Of a DNA stretch of 64,000 bases, positions 10,958 through 21,790 are shown piece after piece. The stretch comes from Coturnix japonica (Eukaryota > Chordata > Aves > Galliformes > Phasianidae), in the NCBI RefSeq assembly GCF_001577835.2, contig NC_029527.1, positions 7,656,094-7,720,093 on the forward strand, read 5' to 3'. The position numbers and the translations under genes were made by a program. The notes beneath the pieces are model-generated. The model had not been told where the DNA came from. It saw only the letters and a list, made by a program, of their open reading frames with translations, and did no database searches. Positions within the stretch are counted from its first letter, which is position 1. Each line of letters starts with the position of its first letter.

Positions 10958-11491
10958 ATGAAGGTGAGCTTAGCTCTTGTTGTGCTTCTTTCCCTGCAGC
11001 CCCCTCCCTGCCTGCTGCCCTCTGCATTGCCCCTTTCACTCAGCTTCTTTTCTCCTGCACTGTTTTTCAGAGCAATCCATGAAGCACTTTCAAATCCATG
11101 GCCCCTCCTGACCCCATCTACTTGCGGTCTCTGGCAGCAGCCTGTAATGCCCTGCGCTTCAGAGGAAAGTGAGTTTGTCCTCTGCCCCTGCCCCTGCACA
11201 TCAGAGATGCTCATGTTCTGTACAAGGCTCAGCCCAAGGTTGAAACCAGAGGTGCACAGGCCAAGGGAGTGCAGGCACACAGGGTGCCGCACATCATTGA
11301 GTACAAATGATGCACATGCTGGGAGGTGCAGCATCATCACATGTGCAGTGGTGAGGAAGGGCTCCTATAGCTCTGGGCTGCAGAGGGGCTGGAGGAGCCC
11401 TTCCTGGGAGCTAGGAAGCAGCAGAAAAGTACCTTTTGTCCCTCTCTGCTCCATAGGGGAAGGAAGTAAGGCCGTACAGTCCCACATCTGA
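10958..11491 (+). other. Open frame with a hydrophobic start; not a convincing gene
   Basis: From the ATG at 10958, which has an ACC before it, the frame runs 177 codons. It starts MKVSLALVVLLSLQ, which looks like a signal peptide core, then continues as a Pro/Leu/Ser-rich segment translated from pyrimidine-rich DNA. The remainder has scattered cysteines and no domain I recognise. The hydrophobic start may simply reflect CT-rich sequence, because T-rich codons encode Leu, Phe and Ser. A GTGAGC donor-like site overlaps the second codon. Transcription data would be needed before calling it coding. Confidence 0.12.
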
Positions 11492-13011
11492 GTCTGTGGA
11501 CAAAGCTATCTCTTGGTTGCATGTCTTGCACAGGATTCAACCCTAAGTGCGCAGTCAAGAGCAAGCAATTGGATTGGCAAATGGCAACGACTCTACTCTG
11601 CTTTGCTTTGCTTATGAGGGTCATTCTTTCTACAGCTCTACTTACTCCAAGGATAGTAATGTGGGCCATGCTGGCATAAGCTGTTTGCCATGGAGGGCTT
11701 TGGCGCAAGGAGGAGAAGATGTGAACCAAAAGGCTCTGCCCTGAATAAAGTCAGGTATGACCCAGAGCACCCCGCTCAGTGCTTGCCTCTGCTGAAATGA
11801 ACTCATCTGCAGAAGTCTGCTGATCAGGTGTAACAGGGCTAGTCCTGCTCTTTTTTTCATTATTATTTATTTTTGGTTGTAATTGGTGGGCATTTCCTGC
11901 CTTCATTTCAGCTCTGCTGATCTCTGTTGCATTTATATCCTTGCTCAGACAGAATAGAGGGAATGTTGTTTCTTCTCTTAGGAAGCTGGGGAACTGAGGG
12001 ATAAAGAAGAAAAGATACAATCAGAAACTTTGAGTCAGAGCATATCAGCATATTACCTGTAATATGTCAGCAACCCTTTCTGGAGAAGAGCCTGTAACCA
12101 GTCAGCACTGCATTCTCAGTAGTGTTCCTCAGCATCGTCAAGGAATCCAAAGAGACCTCTGGGAATTTCTGGTTTTGATAGAAACTCTCACTAAAATCCC
12201 ACTATCGTAGCTACATCAGTACCCTTCCCAGCTTTCCCTTTCTCTCTTCCACCCTACAGTCGTCTTTTCATGGTAGGGATAAGCAGAACTGAGTCCTTGA
12301 GATTCAGTTACAGGAATCTGATCCCAGACCTTGAGCTTTGCAGGTTAATTCCACCCTTATCACTAGATGTCTGCTTCTCCCCAAAAAGAAAATCAGGGTT
12401 AAGATCATTTTGGAACCACAATAGAACAAAGAAATGCAAATCTTTTCAAGGAAGGAAAGAGAGATCAGATGGTTTGCCTGCCCCTGGGCGAACCAGGGGA
12501 AGAAGTCAGAGTAGGAGCACTGGATGGCTGGAGGAGTTTTGCTCCTGCTTTAAATTTTGTCATACTGCTTTCACTTGAAAATGCAGGTTCAAAGGAAAAA
12601 AAATAACATAACGAAACAAAACACACCAGTTCTTTACTCTTTGGCTTCAGGGCCTCCTGTTGAGGTTCCTTCATCACCATAGAGATAACATTGCTTGTTA
12701 GACCAAAGACTAGTAGTTGGAATTCAAGTGGACAAAAAGACCTAAACAAACCCATTATAAATCCCCAATTACTTTCAAACTGTCAGGCTTATTAAAAAAT
12801 GTAAATATCCTTCTCACTCTTGCAGAGAGTGTATAAAAATGCATGAGGCTAAAAGTCAGCTGAGCTGAAAGGAGCTGTTTTGTGAAATAACTTTGCTGAG
12901 AAAATGGCAGTTGTTGTTCTTGGAGGGCAGAACGAGGACGACATACACCTGCTTGAGCCACCAGTTCCACCCAGCTCTTGGCACACTGCTGGTGCTGCCC
13001 TGTTCTATTGG
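11492..13011. other. Single-copy non-coding stretch
   Basis: No repeat family or exon is recognised. An octamer-like ATGCAAAT occurs near 12434. Short frames overlap on both strands. Confidence 0.5.
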
Positions 13012-13053
13012 CTTAATACATCTTTTTAGATAGTTTAGTACATCTTTTTAGGC
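13012..13053. repeat. Two-copy tandem duplication
   Basis: TACATCTTTTTAG occurs twice, about 20 bases apart, each time preceded by TTAA or TTAG. This suggests a local duplication of a unit of about 20 bp. It is imperfect and short. Confidence 0.7.
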
Positions 13054-13517
13054 TGATGCTCATCTCCTTTCAAAAGACAGGGAATTTCTACCAGATGATA
13101 AGAGTCGTAGCCCAAATACAAGCCCTACACTTTTTGGTATTTATTATTCACTTTGGTTGAACCTTTTTTTTTCTTGGTGTTTCTTCTGCTTTCTCCTCTC
13201 TTCATTCTGCAAATAGAAAGGAGATTTCTCTTGTTTTCAAATTTGTCTCTTCTCCATCCATAGATGTTCTTCTCTTTAATGCAATATAGTAATACCTTTT
13301 TTCTCACCCTAACCTACTCCTGAGTTTGTTAATGACTTGCCCAGGTGCTGAGATGTTCCACTCTGTAGCTGATGCTGGCCCAGTAAGACGGTGGGGCCAT
13401 TTCTGGAGGGAAGTAGAGTACCCTCAGTTTTCATCAATGTGAATTCTGCTGAGGACCTTCTTCCCCATTCTGTCCCTTCTACAGCAACCAAGGATGGGCA
13501 GTCAGGAACTAAAACAG
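13054..13517. other. Single-copy non-coding stretch
   Basis: Nothing recognised beyond T-rich runs near 13165. Confidence 0.5.
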
Positions 13518-13688
13518 GCTCCTCAGGGAAGTGATTGTGGCACAGAGTTTAATGGAGTTCAAGAAGCATCCAGCTAATGCTCTCAGACATATGATCTGAA
13601 CTTTGTATGGTCCTATGTGGAGTTAGAAGCTGGGCTCAATGGTCTAAATTGGTCCCTTCCAACTTGGAATACTCTATGATTCTATGGA
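13518..13688 (+). mobile_element. CR1 LINE 3' end
   Basis: The block reads CTCAGGGAAGTGATTGTGGC, then TCAGACATATGATCTGA, then GGTCCCTTCCAACTTGG, then CTCTATGATTCTATGG. This is the 3' UTR and tail of an avian CR1. The central motif is shared with the copy at 19931, so the two belong to one subfamily, distinct from copies with TTAGAGGTCTTTTCC. The copy is 5' truncated, as is normal for CR1. Confidence 0.93.
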
Positions 13689-14870
13689 GGACAGTCCTCA
13701 GGAGGGAAAACTGTCTCTAGAGCTCTGGCCTGCAAGGGGCTTACCATCTAATAAGAAGTCAGAAAAAGCATGTGAAAGATGTGGTGGTCCAACATATCAG
13801 CAACTTCCCTGCCATGTCCAGATTTAGTTGGTATCATAGTGAAGGAGAAAACAAGAAAAGATTTGTAGGCAGAATAATAAATGGGGCTGCTAGAGAGCTT
13901 CTTGTGTGCAGAAGGTAGCAAGGAGAAAACATGGATGTGTTTGCGTGGAGCAAGGATGCTGGAATGTGCTGGGTCACAGATGCAGCACTGGTGGCCAGGG
14001 AAGTGGAAGGAAGGGTGGGCCTTCAAAGGAAGACAAGGAATTTAAATGTTTAATTACAGCACTGCTACGTGAATAGCAGCACATGATGTGGGATTGCTGT
14101 ATTTTATCCAGTTACGCATGTGTAACTCAGAGGTATTTACAAAAAGAGAGGAAACTGTTAGCTGTTTGACTAAGGAAGGAAAACTGAAGCAATAACCTAA
14201 AAAAAAACCATAGTTGCTGTTCATCTCAGTCATCAGCAAGAACTGGTTTAAAATTCTGCTATCCTAAAATCTCACTAGAAAATTCACAGAGACAGCTGAA
14301 TTTGGCACTACTGTTAGAAAAAAAAACAGGGTAATCCTTTTTTTTTTTCCCATCCTTTTGCAGATGCTTTGGCACTACTCATATTTCTGTCTGGATGCTT
14401 TCAAGAATCCAGTATTTTCATTTTAGAACATCTGAAGGAACCCCCAGAGCCTTGGCAGCAACACTTTCCCAGAACTCCTGTTTGAAGCATGAACGTGGTG
14501 GAAGGCACAAAAGTGAAATGCAACCTTCCTGTGTAGTTCTGCTCCACACCACCTTCACTTCCAGCAATCAGCTCCTGGGAGGGAGGAATCTACAATACCC
14601 CAGTGACTGTCCTCCTGACTGGCTGTCCTGCAGGGACTTACCATGGTCAGAATAGCTGAGATATTTTCTGCCTTGAGATTTTTGATGATGGATTTTCAGA
14701 GTGAAAGGACAAGAGCTGACTCCATGTTAATGCCAAACTTTAAATGTTTTGACTATACAACTGAAACACCATTACCTATTCCCCACGGAGCTCCACTCTT
14801 TCTCTCTCTCTCCTCCACTTCTCCTCTCCACACTGTAGCCTTTTGTATGTCTCAGGCATTAATCCCTCGC
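13689..14870. other. Single-copy non-coding stretch
   Basis: A T run of about 13 lies at 14337-14349 and a CT-rich run at about 14797-14831. No exon or repeat family is recognised. Confidence 0.5.
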
Positions 14871-15150
14871 TGCCGGGGTGTGTAAATTAAAGAATAATAG
14901 AGCTGCAGAGGCATAAGCTCGCAATGATGGGGAATGTGTTTGTCTGCTAAGAAGCAATTTCAGCGAAAATTAACTCAATTTCATCTGAAATAGTGAAGAC
15001 CGGCATAAGCTGGCAGATCCCCGAGGATGGTAAAATTACTTCGTCAAAGCTCTGCTTGCTTAAATTAACCAAGCAAGCACTCCAGGTTATTGGCAAGATG
15101 CAGCTAGTAACTAGGTTTTAATAAACAAAAATAGCTTTTTGGATAAATAA
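14871..15150. promoter_or_regulatory. Candidate conserved non-coding element
   Basis: This repeat-free, AT-rich block contains many TTAAAT, TAAATTA and AATTAA cores, a TAAAATTAC word and an inverted repeat at 15054-15078. Open frames are absent across most of it. The texture is that of a deeply conserved enhancer; the call is inference without alignment. Confidence 0.35.
15054..15078. repeat. Inverted repeat, 8-bp arms around AAATTAACC
   Basis: GCTTGCTT at 15054-15061 is matched exactly by AAGCAAGC at 15071-15078. The 9-nt spacer holds an ATTA core. It could form a small hairpin or be a paired binding site. Confidence 0.8.
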
Positions 15151-15957
15151 GGAAAGTGCGAAGTGTCTTATGTATTCTATTGATGTTTTCATCTGTATGA
15201 CCTCAACAGCAAGACCTTCACATTCCTGCAGGCACATCCTTTGATTCTCTGTGTCCGACTGGTCTCTCTTCTGAGTCTTAGCAAACAACCTGAAAGTGCT
15301 TCTGGAGACAATGTAAGATTAACTTTTATTCCAGCATCTAACAGACTGTTTGCAATGCCTAGGTGGGATAACAGCAACATCTTTTAGGGTTATTTTGTCT
15401 TTTTCAAGTTGGAAGATGACTGTTCTTGATTTAAATTGCTTCACCTTGAGATATGGTTCAGTGTCAAGGCAAGAGCTAGTCTACACTGTCACTGATACAG
15501 CAGATTCCCCAGCTGAATACATTGCTGCCAGTGGGCAAGTCAGGATGTGAGCTCCCTCCTCCTGCTAGGATTCCCTGTCCAAGGGAAGTGAAAATTTCAT
15601 GGTCAGAAAGATTGACTCCAGGAGCAGCTCAGAGAACATGTAAATCACTTGGGAATGTGCTGTCAGTTCTTTTGGTGGTTGTGCTGTGGTTTGTTTCGGT
15701 TTGCTTTGGTTTTTGCTTTTTATGTTTTTCAGTTTTTTTTGCTATCGATAGCTTTTCTTAGGGCTGTGTTTTGCAGAAGCATTGTGCTGCTGGAGGTTAT
15801 GATCACTAGGAGGTGTCTTCTGGAAAATGAATGTTGGGCTTATTGCTCTGCCTCTAGTCTACGAGCATCAGGACAGATTTTTGTTTCTTCTGGATTCCAT
15901 TCCTCTCAGTACTGTGTTTTGGGAATAGTATTCATCAGAAGTACTATCAGAAATATC
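15151..15957. other. Single-copy stretch with a TTTGG-rich run
   Basis: At about 15666-15740 the plus strand is rich in TTTGG, TTTGC and T runs, the complement of the AAACC-type low-complexity sequence common in birds. No exon or other repeat family is recognised. Confidence 0.5.
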
Positions 15958-16034
15958 CAACGCCCCAAGCAGGAGGGTTGGAACGGGATGATCTTTGAGG
16001 TCCATTCCAACACAAGGCAATCTATGATTCTATA
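15958..16034 (+). mobile_element. CR1 LINE 3' tail
   Basis: AGGAGGGTTGGAACGGGATG, then ATCTTTGAGGTCCATTCCAA, then TCTATGATTCTAT are the last bases of a CR1 3' UTR and its tail. Only about 75 bp remain. A further TTCTATGAT occurs just downstream, so the end is approximate. Confidence 0.88.
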
Positions 16035-16240
16035 TAATTCAGTGCTTCTATGATCATGTAATTGGCTAGGAGTGTGTAAAAGGCTTAAAAATCTATTTGT
16101 TGGAAAGGAATATGAAAAATCTCCTCAGAACTGCAAAAATATGTCACCATTTTGACTCGCTCATGCTCCTGTCCCTCCATCAGTATTCCAAGAGCACCTG
16201 CTATTTAAAAGCTTTGGGTTCTTGTCATCTTGAATGAATA

Positions 16241-16355
16241 TAGAATCATAGAATCAGAATGGCATATGTTGGAAGGGACCCCAAAGACCATCTACTGCCA
16301 TCACCCCTGCTATGGGCAAGATTACCACCCACTAGATTGGGCTGCCCAGGATAGA
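16241..16355 (-). mobile_element. CR1 LINE 3' end, reverse strand
   Basis: The fragment opens with TAGAATCATAGAATCAGAAT, followed by TTGGAAGGGACCCCAAAGA and a segment ending near GGGCTGCCCAGGA. Read on the minus strand this is the tail and 3' UTR of a CR1 of the TTGGAAGGGACC type. It faces the CR1 tail 200 bp upstream. The left boundary is clear; the right one is approximate. Confidence 0.88.
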
Positions 16356-19300
16356 TTGTTCTGTGATGCTCTAGCCAATGGGTGATTGTTGTCAGTGGGA
16401 GCTACACCTGATCTTGGCCACAACCCCCCACTGAATTAATGGTTAGTTGAGAAAAAGGAGAGCTGCAGAACCATCAGACCAGCCAAAACAGAGGATGAGA
16501 CCCAAGCATACGTAATTTATCCCTTCCCCACTACACTCCCTTGGCTACTTATTTCCCCACTCCCTTCCTACCATAAATCTCACTATCTGCAGAAGGGAAA
16601 GCAGCTGTCTACAAGATTTGCTGAGCCATCCACTCATTAAAATGTTCCACTGGCAAAGAAATACTTTCTCTTGCTGTTGCATATTTACAGTTTGGTGATT
16701 TCTTGTTTAGGACAATCTGAGGTGATAGTTTTTAGCTTTGCTAGTTGCAAATACTAGGAGAAAATATTTGGCTAATGACCCTGGTTACTGCCATGAACTG
16801 TAGTGACCTGTCTTGGGAGACAGCTGTCAGCCCCTCAACAGAAAAAAATAGCAAAACATAGGGTAAGAAATACAGGACCTGCTCCATGCAAAATCACCTC
16901 TCTTTGATTGGACTGTTTGCAGAAATGACACTAACTTGTCATTAAATCCAGAAAATGCATTTGGAGCAAGGAATAAACTGCCTAGAGAAGCAGTGCTCCA
17001 TGGGTAGAATCGTGCCCTGCTGAGACCTTTCATTGCAGCCCTCCTCCATTGGGTTGTCAGTCACTTTTATTTCTTTTCACTGTTAGTGCAATGGCAGCGG
17101 TCAGAAAGGTGCTGGCTTTAAAACAACAGTGTCAAAACTGGTAAGGAAAATAAGAAAAGCCCCACACTATCACCAACCAGGCTGGCCCTTTGCAGAGCTG
17201 CTATCTACTCCCTGCATGCTGCACCTGCATTGTATCTGCTCTGTAGGCTGATAAGACCCCGCTCATCTATTGTCAGCCCCACTGAGTCAATCTAGCTGCA
17301 TTTGAGTGAGCTGGATTTTGTTCTGCATCACGTACCAATGACAACTCCCAGCTATGGCCTTGCTTTAAAAATCTCACTGGTGAGGGTGCATGGAGCTTGA
17401 GGAGTGAGGCGTATCTCTAAGCACAAAGAGAATTCAAAGCAGCTCAAAAACAGGCTTTGAAAACAGAGGGAATACACTGTGGTGGTTATCAGAAGGGACT
17501 GGATAAACGTGAGACATCAGGATCACTGCAGCTGATGCTCCCATATAGTGCTGTACATGGAGGAGGACAGTCGTTGGATACCAAATACAATGGTATGCCT
17601 GCTATAAAAGCAGCAGAAAGGGTGATCTGTGGTTAAGGCACAGCAGTGACTGGAGTGTAGTGTAAGTGACCTTGGCTTGGAACCCCATTTCTGCTGGATT
17701 TCTCCAAGGCTCTTGGCTGGAGAGGAGATTTTGCAGGGGTGTGTTGAAGGAAGCCAAGAGAGTAGGGAGGTCAGAGGACCCATGCTGAACCCTTCTTAGC
17801 CCTTTGGAAAGTCTTCTGTGGTGAGAAGACTTCTTAGTAGCCTTTTTTAACCTGGATGATTCTAAGGCTTACCTCCTGAGTTGCAGATAGATGGTCTCTA
17901 ACTAAGCAGAGCTGCAGGCCAGGCCTCGAAGAACTACAGTAATTTGGACAATAAATAAGATGGAGCCTTCAACTACATTTTTATTAATGAGATGACACGT
18001 TTTAAAATCAAACTACTTTGATACTCTTGGCTCGGGGAAGTCAAGATGCAGGGGAAAGCCAATCACATAGTATGAAACAGCTCACACTGTAGTTTTTGTG
18101 TATTTCATCTTTAATGAACCTGCCATTTTATGAGTCAGCACTGATGGGAGATGTGATGGTCTCATTTCAGGAATTCTCCTTACACTTCAGGTCTCTGCCT
18201 GCCAAGATGTCACTGCTTTGCTCTTTGCTCTAGGACTGCCACAGTTCTCTCCAGCCTTTTTAGGTATTCCTGCTTGAAAATTAACCCTACAGTCTCATGC
18301 TGGACAACTTAATTCAGCTGAGGAGAAACAGCAGTACATGACAGATAAGCAAGTAATTGCACCCTGAGGAAGCATGAGGAGTGCCTGCGTCATATACACT
18401 TGCTTTACAGAATAGCAGCTACTTATTCAAAGGAAGTGGCCTTTGGAATCACAAACAGTACATGGAAAAGATGTTGTTGCAGGAACCTCATTAGATTTCT
18501 AACATGGCTAAGAAGGGTGAGTTCTATCCTTGTTTTCTGCCATTAGAGATGGGAAAAAAAAATCATTAAGATTTATTAACCAGAGAGATCCCTTCTTTCT
18601 TTCAATACCAGGCAGAGCACAGAGCACAGCAGCCTCCATACCCTCACCCTTTTTGTGCCCTTTTCTTGTTGCTGTTACAACAGGACAGTAGGCTGGATGG
18701 ATGTTTGGCTTTGCTTGCTGCAAATGTTCTTCTCCTCTTTGAACCTCAAAGGTAAAAATAGTTAGATATATCCGACTTGATTCACACAAGTGCCTTTCAG
18801 AAGGGGAAAACTTTCAATTGCTTCCAGCCTGGGGCCAGAGCAGTACCCAGTGACCATGAAGTGGAAGGCTCCACATCCCATATTAACCAGTCACAGCAGT
18901 CTTGTTCTCTCTTCTTTTCCTTGCCTTGTCTTTGCTTTTTTCATCCTCTAATGAAGCACAAGTATCTGGAAGGAATGCATGCTAGGGGTGACAGGGAAAT
19001 GTCCTTCTGATCTCTCCTCTTGAAGGAAGATTTGGAACATTTTAATAAAGTGGATTAAGAACTTGGACACAAAAAGTAACCTGTTTCCCTGTGATGGGTG
19101 CTTTAATCTTCTCCCTGAGCTGCTGACAAAGGCTTTCCTTAAAGAAGCCTCCTGAGCACATAAAGGAGAATAAAAGAATGGGAGAATAGACAAAGAGGTG
19201 CAAGATGTTTAAAGGCACCCAAAAAAATGAAGCTGCTTGGGTGTTAATTGTATTCTCTTTTCCATGAGCCTGTTTTCCTCTGACGCTTCTGGATTTTGGA

Positions 19301-19930
19301 TCAATGCTAGAGGCTGAAAAACTAACCCATGGAAGGAAAAAGCCTTTGATTAGACTATCTGAGTGATAAAGAAAAGTATTGAACAGAAAGAGCTGTCAAT
19401 GAGCTACTCAATGCAACAATTAGAAGGTAAAGCTTTTTCTTTCCCTTTCTAAGCAAGACACACCTCTGCTCTGCTGGAAGGAGGTGGGTGGGAGGAATTT
19501 TTCTTGTTCTGGTGCCCAATTGTCTCCTGGACCTTTTCCATTTCAATGAAGAGTGTGACCTATAAAACTGTCCCACTTTCAAATCACCCAATATAGACAA
19601 TGAAACTATCTGACATTTAAAGGGACACTCCTGGTGTTTCCAGTAACAAGCTTTCTGTGACAATAAATGAATAAAGAGGTGCAGAAAAGTGTTATCTGTG
19701 CAAGTGTCCCTGGAATATTTCCCTTTAAAGAGTCTTTCCAAAACTGCTGGCAATGTAGATGGTCATACAGCTGAAGTTTTGCTCTGATGGGGAATCCCAT
19801 GTTCCACAAGAGTGACATGAGAATAAAACCTGAGTTAGTTGGTTCAAAGTGCCAACATGGTAAGTTCATTTATTTTATCCCTGTCTTGATGGCCTGATTA
19901 CTATTACAAAACTGAATATTTTAAATAGAC
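16356..19930. other. Single-copy non-coding stretch
   Basis: No exon, RNA gene or repeat family is recognised over 3.5 kb. Frames of up to 93 codons occur on both strands without domains. A TTTTTATTAATGAGATGAC segment near 17980 is AT-rich and may be part of a conserved block. Confidence 0.45.
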
Positions 19931-20037
19931 AATCAGACATATGGTCTGATTTTTGAGTGGTCCTGTGTAGAGCTAGGAGTTGGATTCAGTGACCCTTACT
20001 GGTCTCTTCCAACTTGGGACATTCCATGACTCTATGA
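19931..20037 (+). mobile_element. CR1 LINE 3' tail
   Basis: TCAGACATATGGTCTGATTT, then AGCTAGGAGTTGGATTCAGT, then TCTCTTCCAACTTGGGACAT and a CATGACTCTATGA end mark the terminal part of a CR1. It shares its subfamily motif with the copy at 13518. CAGAC and GTCTG within the motif form a small inverted repeat. Confidence 0.92.
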
Positions 20038-21390
20038 TAAATGTGTGGTAGTTCAGTAGGTGGCTTTGAGCTACTCCATGGAAACCAGTGGCCGGGAAAA
20101 GGAGAACACACTTAACACCCCTTTGTCATGATGGTCAACTTATGTGCTCAGTGAGTCTTTACAGACTCTTGACTGCCCCAGTCCTGCAGCACTGAGAACA
20201 GTGTCAGCCACTTGGATTTCATTTTGAGCTGTATTTGCTTCAAGAATATGGTTTCTCTTTCAGCTTGGACTGAGCCTACTCCAGTCCAGGACAGACCCTG
20301 AGCAGCTTTTGCTGTGGTTCTGCAAGGACAAAAGGTACCATCATAGGCTCTCTTGGAACACGGGAAAGGAGAAGGTAAGGGCTAACAAACACTTATGCCC
20401 ACCAGGCAGCCACAGATATCAAAGCAGCATGATTCCCAATGGTAGCTTATTTATTCTTTGACTTAAGCTTGTCTTTGCTGCCTAGGTCTCACGGTAAGAG
20501 GGGAACTGAGGAGTTTCTGCATCTCTCCCCCTCACAGTTTCAGATGTATCTACAGCCATTTATAGCCAGAGATAACGGTTGCTTGGTTCACATTTCAGCT
20601 GTGTCTACTTTTGTAAGACGAACTCTCTCATTTTTGCCCCCTCACCCCTAAAAGGCTGAAGCCATCCCCTTTGGTCCCCAAGAGGATTTTGTTTTCCAGT
20701 TCTCCCTCCAAGCATCAGCTGCCTGCAAAGTGCTGGGGCAAGTTCTTTGGGTTATGGCTAACCTCCATTGCTCTCTCACTCCTTACCATACAAAAATTCA
20801 TGTAGACTTGTCCATGCTGCTGCATTCCTTCTTCTGCTGCATAAAAAGAGAAAGAAAACCCCAAACAAAGCAGAGATAAAACCCCAGCAGGTTGTACAGA
20901 TTAGAAGCAAAAGAAAAAGCAGGGACATGGAGAACAGGACTGGTGGAGAGGGCCCTCAGCTGGTCCTGCACAGGGCTCTGTTCACATCTTTCACTACATC
21001 TTCTTCCCCCCACTAAAAACTGCTAATCCTTAGCTTCACCAAGTATTGCTACACTTCATTCCTGTATGTTGCCCATAGTCTCCCTTTAGTCCATGAGTTC
21101 TCTACAGGGCAGCCAACAACCCTGTGCCAACCCACATCTTCCTTCCATAGCACCCTGGTTTGATGCCCATAACACATATTCACAAACTATTCCTCATCTT
21201 TTTTTTTGTTTGTTTGTTTAGATACTATTTCCCATCTTCTGTTCACCCTTGCTATCACCCTGCCTCTCCCCATCTTTCTTTCTGTGCACCATCTTGACCC
21301 AGATTGTCCTTTTGGAGAGCTAGGGTCCTATTTTTTTCTGATTTGTGTGAAAAGAATGAATACAGGAACTCTGTGATTTTTGTTTTCAAG
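20038..21390. other. Single-copy non-coding stretch
   Basis: A short TTTG repeat after a T run lies at 21198-21219. An AAAAGAGAAAGAAAACCCC segment near 20845 is low complexity. No exon is recognised. Confidence 0.5.
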
Positions 21391-21790
21391 CACACATTTT
21401 GTTTTGATAAACTGCGTTGTTTTGTCTATAGGAAAGTATTAACTGCTTACATCTATTTTCTCAAAGACCGCACATGAATATTAAAAGGGATTTATTCCTA
21501 CAATGGCTTCGGGCAGTTGAGTAATCCATTATAGGCTGTCATATCACACTGTGGTAATGTGAAAAGCTGGGAGTCCCTCCAATAATATTTATTAGCAACA
21601 CAGGCACATTTTCACTTTACAGGTTTTTTTCTGCCTTCGTGTGATAAGTTCACATATAAAAATATTCATTAGTTTCTTTAAGCTGTTGCTTGATTTTAAT
21701 TATGACGGTGATAATGATGATTTAAAAGAGTAACTGAATTTCACGCAAGTGATAGTGACCTGGTTTATCACATTTATTTCAATGTATACT
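21391..21790. promoter_or_regulatory. Candidate conserved enhancer-like block with a CArG box
   Basis: The block is AT-rich and repeat-free, with many TAAT, ATTA and TTTAT words and almost no open frames. A perfect CC(A/T)6GG sequence, CCATTATAGG, lies at 21526-21535 and would suit SRF. AATTATGACGG and AATAATATTTATTAG segments are also present. A regulatory role is inferred from texture only. Confidence 0.35.
21526..21535. promoter_or_regulatory. CArG box (SRF-type site)
   Basis: CCATTATAGG fits the CC(A/T)6GG consensus bound by serum response factor. Matches occur by chance every several kilobases in AT-rich DNA, so its location inside an enhancer-like block is the only support. Confidence 0.35.
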
